Origin: Malania oleifera
Taxonomy: Eukaryota > Streptophyta > Magnoliopsida > Santalales > Ximeniaceae
Direction: 5' to 3'
DNA length: 64,000 nucleotides
Assembly (NCBI RefSeq): GCF_029873635.1
Contig: NC_080422.1
Coordinates: 11,501,764 to 11,565,763, forward strand
Positions 23,826 to 35,849 of this stretch are shown in pieces. A program made the position numbers and the translations under genes. How positions within the stretch are numbered: the first letter of the stretch is position 1; each line of letters opens with the position of its first letter. The notes below the pieces were generated by a model, which did not search any database, was not told where the DNA came from, and saw only the letters and a program-made list of their open reading frames with translations.

Positions 23826-23978
23826 GTTTGTGTTGAAAAGGAAGGCTGATAGACCCTAGGTTATATTTGCGATTTGATGTGGAGGGTAGGGTTGATGCTC
23901 GGTTTTAGGTTGATTTGGGCAAGGAGTCTGTGTGGAAAAGAGTAGATAAGAAGAATTTCAGAGAGAGAGAAGAAGGAG

Positions 23979-24137
23979 TAGGCGCCTAAAGGAAGTTAGA
24001 ATGACATAAAACAGGGTTTTAAACCCTACCCGCCGCTAGGCAATCACCTGCTAGGATAAGGCAGGCGCCTGTCAATAAAAAAATTGACAGTTAGTAGCCT
24101 GGCAGTCGCTTGGCACCTTGGTGGCAGTCGCATGCCA
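23979..24137 (-). promoter_or_regulatory. Internal palindrome cluster and possible promoter of the extra ORF
   Basis: Between the pol stop (24151) and the ATG at 23825 lie AGGCAGGCGCCTGTC (24059-24073), TGGCAGTCGCATGCCA (about 24122-24137), two weaker copies (24037-24053, 24100-24115) and TAGGCGCCTA (23979-23988). These are the motifs of the element's own LTR upstream region. Closer to the ORF are an AT-rich GTTTTAAAACCC-like box (24014-24026 reversed) and a CT-rich leader-like stretch near 23960. Promoter function is inference. Confidence 0.5.
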
Positions 24138-24150
24138 AGGAGAAAAAAAT

Positions 24151-27100
24151 TTAGTTTACTTCTCGAATATGCACCATACCCAATTCTCTTCTAATGAATA
24201 TGAATCGCTCTTTAGATAAAGGTTTTGTGAATATATCTGCTAATGGGTCATTTGTATTTACAAATTCTAGCATTATATCTTCGTTTTGTACATGATCTCT
24301 CAAGAAGTGATGTCTTCTGTCAATATGTTTTGTTCTTGAGTGAGATATCGGATTTTTTAAAATATTTATAGCACTTGTGTTGTCACATTTTATTGGAATA
24401 GTTTGATATTGAATTTTAAAATCTTCTAGTTGTTGTACCCAAACATTGTATACGAAACAACAACTTCCTGCTGCTATGTATACTGCTTTTGCTGTGGATA
24501 ATGTTACAGAGTTTTGTTTCTTTGAAGACCATGAGACTAAAGAGTGTCCTAGAAAATGACACGTTCCACTTGTGCTTTCTCTATCTATCTTGCATCCAAC
24601 AAAGTTTGCATCGGAATAGCTTATCATTTCAAATTCAGTTTCCTTTGGATATCATAAACTTAGTTCAAGTGTGCCTAGTAGATATCTAAGAATTCTTTTA
24701 ACCGCTAATTGGTGTGATTCCTTAGCAGCTGATTGGAACCTAGCACACATACATACGCTAAACATAATATCCGGTCTACTTGCTGTTAAGTAAAGTAAGC
24801 TTCCTATCATACCTCGGTAATGCTTAGTATTTACTTGTTTCCCTTTTTCATCCTTGGCAAGACTAGTTGAAGTGCTCATGGGAGTTTCTATAGGTTTACT
24901 TTCGTCCATATAAAACTTCTTTAACGTGTCTTTATTATATTTAGTTTGATTTATGAAAGTTCCATGTTTTGCTTGTTTGATTTGTAATCTTAGAAAGTAA
25001 TTTAACTCACCCATCATGCTCATCTCAAACTCTTTTTGCATAGACTTAGCAAATTCATTACACAAATCCTCATGAGTTGCTCCAAAAATAATATTATCAA
25101 CATGAATTTGTACTATAAGCATGTCTTTGTTTTTAGTTTTTATAAATAAAGTACTATCTATCTTTCCTCTTGAAAAATTATTTTAAATTAGGAACTTGCT
25201 TAGCCTTTCATACTAAGCTCTAGGAGCTTGTTTCAATCCATATAAAGTTTTAGTTAACTTAAATACATGATCTGGATTTTTTTAATTTTCAAAAACTGGA
25301 AGATGTTTTACATATACTTCTTCATTTATATATCCATTTAAGAAGGAACTTTTTACATTCATTTGATATAATTTGAAGTCCTTATAAGCTGCATAAGCTA
25401 AGAGCATCCTAATTGCTTCCATTCTTACTACGGGGACAAAGGTTTCATTGTAATTGATACCTTCTTCTTGATTATATCCTTGTGCTACTAGCCTAACTTT
25501 ATTTCTTACAACAACTCCATTTTCATCCTTTTTATTTCTAAACACCCATTTAGTTCCTATGATTGATTTGTCTTTGGGTTTAGGTGTAAGTTCCCACACT
25601 TGGTTTCTTTCAAATTGATTTAGTTCCTCTTGCATAGCTATAATACAAGAATCATCTTTTAAGACTTCTTCAATATTCTTGGGTTCATCTTGAGATAAAA
25701 AGGCATAATGGTTGCAATTATTTTTCAATGAGGCTCGAGTGGTTATTCCTTTTGAAGTTTCTCCAAGTATTTGTTCTTTTGGATGACTTTTAGCATTTCT
25801 CCATTCTTTAGGTAGTTCTAGATTTTCTACAATGTTTTCATTTGAAGTCTCATTATTTTTTTCTTCTTTTATTTCAAGATCTTCTTCTTTTTGTGGAATA
25901 TCTTCTTTTTCATCATTCTTAATTTTATTTTTATAATTGTTTGATTCATCAAATGTTATGTGTATTGATTCAATGATAGTAAGAATTCTCCTATTATAAA
26001 CCCTATAGGCTTTGCTATTTGTAGAGTAGCCTAAAAAGATACCTTCATCAGATTGTGCATCAAACTTACCTAAATCATCTTTAGTATTAAGGATAAAACA
26101 TTTGCATCCAAATACATGAAAGTAGGAGATATTATGTTTTCTTCCTTTCCATAGTTCATATGGTGTTTTGTCTATACTTGATCTTATAGATACCCTATTT
26201 ACAATATAACATGTCGTATTTACAGCTTCAGCTCAAAAGTATTTAGGTAGGTTATTTTCGTTTATCATTGTTCTTGCCATCTCTTGTAGGGTTTTATTTT
26301 TTCTTTCTACAACTCCATTTTGTCGTGGAGTTCTAGGTGCTGAGAAATTATGGTTTATTCCATATTCATTACAGAATTTATCAACCTTTTTGTTTCTAAA
26401 CTCCCTACCTTGATCACTTCTAAAACTTGTTACATTATAGCCTTTTTCATTTTGTAATTTCTTACATAAGGTGATTAGCATGTCACAAGCTTCATCTTAA
26501 TTTGTTAGGAATAATACCCAAGTGAATCTTGAATAATCATCCACTATTACAAAAACATATTGTTTTCCTCCTAAGCTTAAAGTTCTAGTTGGACCGAATA
26601 AGTCTAGGTGTAATAGTTCTAGGGGTCTTTTAGTAGATATATACTTTTTCTTTTTAAAGCTTGTTTTAACTTGCTTTCCTTTTTGGCATGCGTCACACAT
26701 CTTGTCTTTTATGAATTTGGTATTTGGTAATCCTTTTACAAGATTTTTCTTTGATAATTTGGATAATAAGTCCATGCTAGCATGACCTAACTTCCTATGC
26801 CATAGCCAACTTATTTCATTCATGGCTGCCAAACAAGTTACGTTTTGATTCATTAGATTCTCAAGGTTTATACAATAAACATTATTTATCCTAAGAGCTA
26901 TAAACAAGATTTTATTTTCTTTGGGATTTTGAATAACACATTTTTTCTTTCTTAAAGGTTATTTTAACCCTTTTTCACTTAATTGGCTAATGCTTAAAAG
27001 ATTGTGTTTTAAACTTTCTACTAATAATACATTATCAATAGTAATAGGAGGTTCTTTACCTATTGTCTCGATGTCAATGATCTTACCTTTGGCATTATCG

Positions 27101-27204
27101 CCGAAGGTGATATATCCTCCATCTTTTTGTTTTAGAGAGGAAAACTTGGTCTTATCGCCGGTCATGTGCCTTGAACACCCGTTGTCCAAGTACCACTTGT
27201 CCAT
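24151..27204 (-). pseudogene. Copia pol: protease, integrase, reverse transcriptase, RNase H
   Basis: In order on the minus strand: protease (27204-26959) with WYLDNGCSRHMTG, where the usual DSG active site reads DNG; GAG-pre-integrase with HRKLGHASMDLL and a downstream CDAC (26800-26690); integrase with LDLFGPT, FRSDQGREF and PRQNGVVERKN (the D-D-E residues are present); reverse transcriptase (25660-24660) with GTKWVFRNKKDENG, then YQMNVKSSFLNG and HVDNIIFGA, so the catalytic Asp of MDVK and the second Asp of the VDD motif are both Asn; RNase H (24620-24160) with SYSDANFVGC and TLSTAKAVYIA, again altered at acidic residues. Stops or frame breaks occur near 26950, 26495, 26232, 25281, 25215 and 24630. 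Normally these enzymes would copy the element's RNA and insert the DNA; this copy cannot. Confidence 0.93.
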
Positions 27205-27228
27205 TGATGATGTTGTCCTAAAACATAC

Positions 27229-28515
27229 CTATAATGGAGGATTCATTGTGTTAATCTTTGGAACCCAAATCCTCTTAACTTTCTTTGTTTTTTTGTTAGT
27301 TCCATTATTAACTTTCCATTCTCCTTGTACTTTAACATACTTCCTTTTTAGTGGGCAATTAAACATTACGTGACCTTTAGTCTTGCACATATAGCAAGTA
27401 GTATGTTCATGTTTGTTGTTTGAAGTGCTAGCATAGTGCTTGGCTTCCTTGACAAAGTATCCCATGTATAATTTCTTATTCTTTTTGTTTGTTTTACCAT
27501 TGTAACCTATTCCTTCTTTATTCCCATGTAGCCTTTGCTGTCCAATCATTTTTTCAAAATTATCTTTACCTTTTGTAAAATTATATATAATTTTTTCTTT
27601 ATCTTCTACTAATTTCTTTAGTTCATTTATTTCTAGATCCTTTCTATTCAAGTTTTCTTTATGAGTTTTGCCTAATTCTTGAGTTACTTTACTTACTTCC
27701 TCCTTTAACTTCTCAATACAAGAATCTTTTTTCTTTTTCAATGGTTTTGAATGATTCAAGTTGCTTCAATAGTTCTTTATTTTGATCCTTCAAGGTTATA
27801 TTTCTTTTGGAAATTTTTATGAATCTTTTATGTAAGGAAAATAATTCAGCTTGTAATTCTTTGTATGAGGGCATACTCTCACATGACTCATCACAAGATT
27901 CATTGCAAGATTTTGTTGAAGAGTAGTAGGGATTTACCTCTTCATCATTCACCATGAAGCATACATTTGCCATATCTTGTCCACTTGATTCATTTTCCAT
28001 TTCGCTGAAGCTTGAGTCATCCCAAGTAGCCTTCATAGCTTCCTTCTTTTTCTTCTTGTCTTTCTTGAGCAATGGGCAGTCCGATTTGATATGTCCTGGT
28101 TTCTTACAATGATAGCATATAGGAGGTTCACTTTTACTTTTATTTTTTTTCAACTTGATTCTCCTTTTTCAGTTTTCCTTTTGTTGAACTTCTTAGGAAA
28201 TCTTTTATTCCTTCTATAAAATTTTCCTAGTCTCTTAGTGATGAATGCTAATTCATCTTGATCTAAGTCACTTGTTTCACTTTCTTCTTCACTTGAGCTG
28301 TGGCTTGATGCTTTTAGTGCAATAGATTTCTTATGCTTTGGTTCAAGATTTCTTTCTTTTAGAGCCATTTCATAGGTAAGGAGTGAACCTATGAGTTCAT
28401 CTAAGGAGGTGGTCTTAAGGTTTCTTCCTTCGGTAATTGTTGTAGCCTTAGGTTCCCATATGGAGAGAAGGCCTCTCAAAATTTTCCTAATCATTTTGTA
28501 GGTGGTATAAGTTTT
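27229..28515 (-). pseudogene. Copia gag with two zinc knuckles, 5'-truncated
   Basis: The frame begins at the insertion border with KMIRKILRGL and continues through LDELIGSLLTYEM, as in UBN2-type gag proteins. After a frame break near 28152 comes a CCHC knuckle CYHCKKPGHIKSDC, then an acidic region and a long Lys/Glu-rich coiled-coil-like stretch. After another break near 27740 comes a second knuckle CYMCKTKGHVMFNC (about 27400) and RIWVPK just before the protease. Gag packages element RNA into virus-like particles. The N-terminal part was removed by the element inserted at 28516. The gag of that element (30707-31685) is a close relative in the opposite orientation. Confidence 0.88.
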
Positions 28516-30651
28516 TGTTGACTCTACGAGTCCAGTCCGTTTTTGATAATGACAAATCACTTGGTATTTGATTTGTGTATGGAGTTTGTGAACAGGAACT
28601 ACAAGAACTATATTAAGCATGCATGGAAAGATAACGAGTCATGGAAGCCTTCAACTAAAGCTTACAAATCTTGGCAAGATCCATGGAACTCAAAGAGTAC
28701 GAGAATCAAAATGCAAGCGGAAAAGTTCAAGATCATCTTGGGAATGGGTATTTAGAGCTCATATGATTTAATTTGAGGCTCAACATAAATTAGAATTTCT
28801 TTAGAATTCATGCATTTCATGTATATCATTAGGGAACCTTCATGGACTTAGAAATGTTTTTGAAATCATGGAAAATATGTTTTATAAAAGGCCCAAGAAA
28901 AAGAGCAAAGCATTTTTTAATTTAGAAAAAGGAAATAAAAAAAAAGGGACTTCGGTAGCCTGAACTCCACCTTAGTAGCCTGAAGAATTTCTTCAGGAGC
29001 CTGAAGATTAAGTTTGGTAGCCTGAAGAATTAATGGGAAAACATAGAAAGTGGTAGAGGCACTTCGGTCGCCTGACCATGGAACCTCAGGCGCCTGAACT
29101 TGCCACTTCAGGAGCCTGAACCCCACTTCGGTTGCCTGAAGTCGCGGGAAAGTTTAAAAATCAGATTTTTATTAAAAGAACTCGTGAGCTATTTCATTGA
29201 TCCAATGGCTGAGATCAATCCTAAGGGTAAGATACTATATATACTGAATATTTAAACCCTAGAACAAGGCTAACACACACAACAAGAGAAGAACACATCA
29301 TATTGCAAGATTGTAGAGAAACTTGAGCTGATTGTCTGCACTTCATTCTACTTTCATCGTCTTTGGGCAAATCTATTCCGAATATCAAAAGGCATTCATT
29401 CATTCAACTGTGCTTCAATCTAGTATTGATGTTTGATGTTTGATTTTTCAAGTTATTATTCTTAAGAACTTCTCATCTCATTACGTATTCTTGAACATCA
29501 TTAGAAAAATTTTGATCCTGAGCGTGCATATTCGTATAAAAATTGATTTTTGAAAAAAATCATTACTTGAGAAAGCTTGTTTATCTTGGTTGATTGATTT
29601 TTGATTCAAGAGTATATTAATATACATATATATCGTTCATAGAGCTTATTATTGAAAAGCTTATTTCGATTAAAAGATTGATCTTGAAAGTGCCTATACA
29701 TATATATAGTTATTCTAAACAAGATCATTACTTGATTTAGGATGTGTGATTGATTGAAAGTTTTTGATTCAAGTGTGCGTTTGATAAAGGATCTATATTT
29801 TAGATATATTAACACTTGATTAAATATCCTTGGTACTTATAACTATATATTCTATTGAGGGATAATTTCTGAAAAATAATATACTCAGTTTGTGATTGAA
29901 TACTTGAAAGAAAAACTTTGTGTTTTTGATTGATTTAATATTCAAGACAAAGTTTTTGTTAACAATTTCGCTTCAAATATATTTGTGCCTTTTTGCAAAG
30001 TGAACCAAGAACCCTAGTATACTCCAAAACATTTTAAATATATCTTTACTTGAGAGTTTTTAGTTAAATAGGGATTTGTGTGTTGAAGCATATCATACAT
30101 TAAAACGATTGCATCGTTTTTCATACATTCATGAGCTTCAAGTTATATCATATGTTAATGTATTAGGAATTTGATTTGTACACACACGCTTTTGTTAGAA
30201 GCATCTTTGAGTGTTATTTTTTAGATTATATTGTATACACGGTTCGGTGTGTGAACCGGTGTGTGAGGAGAGAGCTGTATCTCTTGTAAGCAGCGGAGTA
30301 GGAGGGAGCTGTGCCTCTTGTAAGCAGCGGATTGTAAGGGAAGTTCCGTCCCAATTTAAGGAACAGGGATTTAGTGAATCCTTGAGTGGTTGCTCAAGGC
30401 GAGGACGTAGGCCAAGTCGGCTGAACCTTGTAAAACTGTGTTTGTCTTCTCTCTTCCCTTTACTCTTTATTTTCAGCACTGCATTTAAATTGTGTACATT
30501 GCATGCATAGGTTGGATAGCCTTACACATAAGTAATTGAGTTACAAGAATTCATTGGTAAATATATAAGAAGGGTTTAAGCGGTAAATAAGTGTCAAAGA
30601 ATTTTTAAATACCCAATTCACCCCCCTATTGGGATTACACCTGATTCAACA
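28516..30651 (+). repeat. 5' LTR of the plus-strand SIRE-like element
   Basis: It runs from TGTTGACTCTACGAGTCC to ACACCTGATTCAACA. Eight GCCTGA-type repeats lie at 28950-29142, the clearest palindrome being CTCAGGCGCCTGAA, followed by a TATA-like TATATATA at 29236-29243. The conserved SIRE LTR block GGCGAGGACGTAGGCC...GGCTGAACC is at 30391-30430 and the CACCCCCCTATTGGG tract lies close to the 3' border. Length is 2136 bp. Short frames here, such as 28543-28755 and 30211-30510, are LTR sequence. Confidence 0.9.
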
Positions 30652-30653
30652 TT

Positions 30654-30665
30654 TGGTATCAGAGC
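30654..30665 (+). promoter_or_regulatory. tRNA-iMet primer-binding site
   Basis: TGGTATCAGAGC begins two bases after the LTR end CAACA. It is the standard complement of plant initiator methionine tRNA used by Copia elements to start reverse transcription. Confidence 0.95.
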
Positions 30666-30706
30666 GGGTTTACATAGACTTGATAGTTAATTTGTAAAAT
30701 GATCAC

Positions 30707-31685
30707 ATGTCATACATTGATGTAACTCCATTCGGTGAGGGACACTCATCCACTAGACCACCCATCTTCTGTGGTGTAAATTACACCTATTGGAAACGTA
30801 GGATGAGCATATATCTACTAAACGTAGATTGGAAGGTTTGGAAGATAGTGACTAGGGGAAATCACATTCCCATGAAAGTAATTGATAAGATTAATGTACC
30901 TAAAACTGAAGATGAATATACTGAAGAGGATTGGAAGTCAGTTCAAATCAATGCCATTGCCATGAATTTACTTTTTTGTGCATTAGATGTCAATGAATTT
31001 AATAGGGTAATGACATGTAACTCAACTAAAGAAATTTGGGAAAAACTAGAAGTTACATATGAAGGCACTAAGGAAGTCAAGGATAGTAGGATAGACATGC
31101 TCACTAGTGAATATGAAGCATTTAAAATGACAATTTATGAATCCATATAATCCATGTACACTAGATTCACACACATCATTAATTCTTTAAATGCTCTTGG
31201 AAAAGCTTACCCTACTTATGAGTTGATCAGTAAAATACTCAAGGGATTACCTCTAGTGTGGGAAGCGAAAGCTACGACAATAGAAGAAGGGAGAAATCTC
31301 AAGGAGATGTCGGTAGACGAACTCATTGGATCACTCATCACCTATGAGCTAGCAATAAATGAGAGGAAAAATGAGCAAAGCAAAGCTAAGAAGGTCAATG
31401 CACATAAGGCATCATTAAGCTATTCAAGTGAAGGAAGCGATTCCGAAACGGATGATGACATGACCTTGCTAACAAAGAAGTTTGGGAAGTTCTTGAAGAA
31501 GAACAAAAGGTTCAATAGAAAATTCCGGAACTCTAAATCGGAAAGAGGAGAGCAAAGCATGAAGAAAAAGAAGGAGGGTCCACCAACATGCTACAACTGC
31601 CGAGAAGTTGGACACATCAAGCCTGACTGTGCCAAGCTCATAAAAGCTTACGCTTCTTGGGAGCTTAAAGAGTGTGAGAAAAACT
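30707..31685 (+). pseudogene. Copia gag, truncated, one nonsense codon
   Basis: It starts MSYIDVTPFGEG 42 bp after the primer-binding site and reads NYTYWKRRMSIYL, as in UBN2/DUF4219-type gag proteins. It continues with EIWEKLEVTYEGTKEVKDSR and LDELIGSL-like VDELIGSLITYEL, then a Lys-rich stretch and a CCHC knuckle CYNCREVGHIKPDC near 31590-31630. The only internal defect is a TAA at 31148-31150; the frame is the same on both sides. The frame enters the Athila-like LTR at about 31686, so the last residues of the apparent ORF belong to that LTR. About 325 codons are left. The protein would form the element's particle. Confidence 0.92.
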
Positions 31686-32497
31686 TACTCACTCAAAAAA
31701 TGAGCAGCTCGGAAGCTATCCCAAGTATAGGAGTTCTGTCGTGTAATATTCAGCTCAAAGACTAGATTGTCTCCTCAGGGAATGCGATTTAATATCAAAT
31801 TTTATGTTTTTCCAATCGAAATTAAAAAGTTACTGAACTCAGTTCAGATTCGGGATTTTCAAGATTGTTTGAGATTTCCTTTGACAAATTAAATGAACAC
31901 GCAAATAAAACCCTAATCCTAACATGCACTAAATTAAATAGTAAGAATGAAAACCCTAAGTCCAATCAGGCAGACATCGAAACATGTGTTCAACTTCAGA
32001 ATAAAAAAATGGTAACTTTAACACGTAATTAAAACACGCAATAATGAAACTCACTCAAACACAATCGCGAACGATAAAAATCGAACCTTTAACAAAAATC
32101 AAGAACTTGAACCCAAAATCAAAATTTAAAGGCAACCCAGAACTCGAACAAAAATTCAACACCTTAACAACTTAAACAATAACCAGACATGATAAAAATA
32201 TGGACTTTAATAAGATGGACCCTAACTAAAGTGATCTTCAATCAAAAATTAAATTTTAAAAAAGAAGAAAGACAACTAATTTAATTTCTAAAAACAAAAA
32301 AAAAAATTTCTTTTTTTTTCTTTAGAACCAAATCGGACTAAATTAAATTGATTAAATAACTCAACATACTAGTTAAATCTACCACTAATCGAGAGAAAAT
32401 AAGTAAATTAAAAACCTTAAACTATATTCAACATCTAAAAATTCAAATCAACTTCAATAATAAAAAAAATTAATAATATTGAACTAACAATAAGGAA

Positions 32498-32535
<38 letters not shown>

Positions 32536-35500
32536 TCCTTGGGTGTTTGTCGCTGGCAGCAGAGGAGTGTAGGTTCTTGTGGGGTCTCGGGTGTGCTTGG
32601 TAGCAGAGGAAGGTGGAGCTTCTCTCGGGATGGTGGTTGGCTCTTGTCGGCGGTGGAACAGCAGCAGCTGGTAGTTGGGTCTCCTCAGGTCTGTGGGGCT
32701 AGTTGACAGCAGTAGAGGTGGTGAGTGGCTGGAGTAGGTTGCTCTGTTGCAGTAATGGCCTGGATAGAGGTCTCGGTGGCTGTGGGGCTGGCAGCAGCTG
32801 GAGCGGTGGAGTTGCAGAAGGAAGGTGTTGCAGAGGGAAGGTGGCAGTGGCTATGTCTGCAAGAAAGGGAGAAGCAGAGCAGGGAAGATGAGGGATGGCA
32901 GAGAGAAGAGGAAAGAGAGCTGAGAGAGGGAGAGAAGGGAGAGTGGGGAGAGTTTGAGAGAAGGAGAGCAGGGAACGAGAGAGTAGGAGAGGGAAAGAGA
33001 GGCAGGGAAAGGTAAGGGAGAGTGAGAAGGGAAAGGGAGCCACAGGGCTTGCCAAGAGAAAAAGATGGGAGAAAAATATATAAAGGGGAGTGGGGAGAAG
33101 CCCTGCTAGCTAGCATACCCGATAAGAGAAAATCTGACCCGCCCTGCATAGCCGGGTCACATCATTATTTATTTTATTTTTTATTTTTTTCCTTTTTTTT
33201 CTTCTTTTTGTTTCTTAGTGAACGAAGCCAATTTTGATCCTTTTGGCGCCCGTTTCTCTCGAATATCAAAACATGGAAATTATAGATAATCTTCTCTGTT
33301 AGAATTGGTGTATTCCCAAGAGGGGGGGTGAATTGGAATTTTAAATTTTTCTCCTACGTTAATCTATCCAATAGCAATATATACACAACCTAGTGTCTGT
33401 CTATGCAATTTCCAAATGCGTAGATAAATATAATACGGAAGTTAAATCAAACGCATCATTCACACCATAACACACATGTGCGGTAAATATAAAGTGCAGA
33501 AATATAAACAAAGCACACGATATGTTATCGGGGTTCGGCCAACTATGCCTACGTCCCTGCCTCTAGCTCGCAAGCTCGAGGATTCCACTAAAGGCTCACT
33601 TAAAGGTGGAGCGGCACCGATTACAACCAGGCCAATTAGCACAGGGCTGACCTCAACCTTAACCAGGTCAATTAGCGGGGCTGACCTCAACCTACACGCC
33701 TTAATAGGATGGCGCACCCAACTTTCCTAACAGGGTCTAAGCCAATCCGAGACTATTCCAGGGCTAGTCTCCCTCTTTAAGCCCGTGCCTGGAATACAAT
33801 AGTTTTGCTCAATAAATGAAATGGTACAGTGATTATGCTTTCAAGCAAAGCAGATGTGTACCCAACTACGCGCAATTGCATACACTACAATATGGTTTAA
33901 TATGTAAGCTCAGTGTGGTTCAATATTTCAACTCTCAAAATATTTGCTATCAGTGTAATGAGTACGTGAGAGTGTCAACTAGTATGATCTTTGTATCACA
34001 ATATGTGTTCAATCTAATAGCTCACACAAAGATATCAAGTCTCAAATATTTCAATCAGCAGGATGTCTCAAGCATGTAAATATCAAATAATGTATATGCT
34101 TGGTTTGCAAAAAATGTGTAATCTTTGTATTCAACAAATAATATATGAGTGAATGAATATTGCAACAAAGATCACTATCACAAACACAAATATCTTTTCA
34201 CAAATATATCAATATAAATCACACAAGATATTTGAGTATGTTTTGAAAATGATTTTGCAATCCAAAGACAAATACAAGCTTCCTAAGATATTGCAACACA
34301 AATGCAATACTCAGAAGCTTAAGCAAGTCTTCTTAGGATATGCTTATTAGAAAAATCCCATTAAGAACACTTAGGTTTAGCTCTCATAAAAAATCGAATC
34401 AATCAATTAAGAGTAGGAGAGCAAACCTATTTAGACTAACACTCAATCAACTTATAGAGGGTTTAATCAGTATAAGAAGGTAAGTATGAGTGTAGGAGGC
34501 TAAAAAATGAGTATTATAGGTTTTTGGATTTTCAAAGAATTCTCCCTAATCAAATATGCTAATCTCTTGCTAATCTTAGCAAATGATGGGCTATATATAG
34601 ACATTGGAAGAATTATAACCGTTAGGACATGTAGGGTATTATTAATATTGTTTAAGATCATTTTAACCCTAATTAACCCTGTTTGAAAATGTTTAACCGC
34701 GGTAAAAATTAGGATAACTCGAGTGGTCCGGTCGACTAGAACTATTTCGGTCGACCGGGTCAAATTTGAACTGCCTAGGTCGGTCGACCGAATCTTTAAA
34801 TCCGAAGCCTTTTTGCATGGTTCGTTCGACTGGGATTGAAATGAACTAACTTTTCAATCGATCGAACAAGGCCATTTTTCGTATGTCTAAGGTATGGTTG
34901 ACCAGGCTGATTTGAACTAGGCCTGTCGGTCAACCAGACCGTTGGGACAATTCCCGAGAACCTTCGGTCGACTAGGTAGTTGGCGTACAAATTTGGTTTG
35001 GTTGACCAGATGGTCAATTTGTTGACCTCAGGAGGTTTCGGTCGATCGTGGGGTTTTGAACTACAATGGTTTGGTCGACCGGGACCTTGGTTAACTGTTG
35101 TCCCAGGCCGATTTCGATCGATTGAAAGTGCACAATGTGTGCATTTCTGTCCTATTATGATCCACTCAAACCCTAATCAAGTGTCTAACATTCATAGGTG
35201 CAATGGTGAGTGTCTTAGGGTCATTTTTGGGTCCTTTTGAAGACACCAAAAAAATTTGGTGTCGGTCGACCGAAGGATAAACTCTAATGTCTTTCTAAGG
35301 TCACTTTTAGTTTACAGTTTGTTTGAGCTTATTAGATCATGCATGTGATGTGTGTGAGCTTATTACAAACCAATCCCAATTTACTATTACAGACCCTTTG
35401 CATATAAATAAATTATATTACAACATGAAACAGAGTACAGTATGTATTGGGTCTTCCAACTTTGAGCTTTCACGTGCCATCAATATATTTGCTAATATAG

Positions 35501-35849
35501 ACCTGCACATGAACTAGATATCCATTAAATATATGAGTATTTGTCATTATCAAAACCGGGATATAACCCATAGGGTCAACATTCTCATCTTTCTAAAGGA
35601 TTTCAAATCGTCTCGATCGGAGCTCGGATAGGAAAATTATGCCCGAATTACGAACTGATGCCGATTTTAGCTCTCGAAAATTTTCCTACGATAAAAAAAT
35701 GCCAAAAATTCATAAATTTCCCAATAAAACCCAAATATTATAATTAGGACACCTTGTTAAAATATTAAGAGTAATTAGGTATTTAGTTAAAAAAAAAGTC
35801 TTAATGTTCGAATTAAAATGCCTAATTACGCAGTTTAAGTGCGTCATCA
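31686..35849 (-). repeat. 3' LTR of the Athila-like element, split by a solo LTR
   Basis: Sequence from GAGCAGCTCGGAAGCTATCC onward matches the LTR at 41046 nearly base for base. It is interrupted at 33297-35581 and resumes with TTCTCATCTTTCTAAAGG to 35849 (reversed start TGATGACGC). It contains a GA run (32513-32534) and a CT-rich sense leader near 32690-33060, whose open frames are low complexity. A TATA-like motif lies near 33076-33086. Confidence 0.85.
33297..35581 (-). mobile_element. SIRE-type solo LTR nested in the Athila LTR
   Basis: The plus strand runs from TGTTAGAATTGGTGTATTCC to CATAGGGTCAACA; reversed it is TGTTGACCC to TTCTAACA. Exact target duplications TTCTC lie at 33292-33296 and 35582-35586, and the sister LTR keeps the empty site GATAATGTTCTCATC at about 42652. 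GGTCGACC-type palindromes cluster at 34727-35273, upstream (in element sense) of a CTATATATAG TATA box at 34591-34600. A second copy of the family starts at 62004. Confidence 0.94.

Larger units (their letters stand above)
20459..28515 (-). mobile_element. SIRE-like Copia retrotransposon, truncated, with extra ORF
   Basis: From 5' to 3' on the minus strand: gag (from 28515), protease, integrase, reverse transcriptase and RNase H (to 24151), an extra ORF (23825-22642), polypurine tract and 3' LTR (22209-20459). The 5' LTR and the gag N-terminus are missing because a plus-strand element was inserted at 28516. The Copia domain order, two zinc knuckles and an extra ORF after pol fit the SIRE/Maximus lineage. 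Multiple frameshifts, stops and catalytic-site substitutions make it non-autonomous. The target sequence at the left is probably TTGAC (20454-20458). Confidence 0.9.
28516..31685 (+). mobile_element. SIRE-like Copia element, 5' end only
   Basis: It has an LTR, an initiator-Met primer-binding site and the first part of gag, and is then cut by an Athila-like LTR. It inserted into gag of the minus-strand Copia element; the left flank is GTTTT (28511-28515). Protease, integrase, RT and the 3' LTR are absent from the window, and neither the rest of this element nor the rest of its host reappears on the far side of the Athila element. Confidence 0.88.

Noticed and set aside
28543..28755. Open frame of about 70 codons on the plus strand
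   Set aside because: It lies at the start of a SIRE-type LTR, is not conserved in the other LTR copies, and has no recognisable motif.
32685..33237. Long open frames on both strands with Ser/Pro/Leu- or Glu/Arg-rich products (also 42122-42656)
   Set aside because: They occur in both Athila LTRs, are low complexity from CT/GA-rich leader sequence, and contain no domain.
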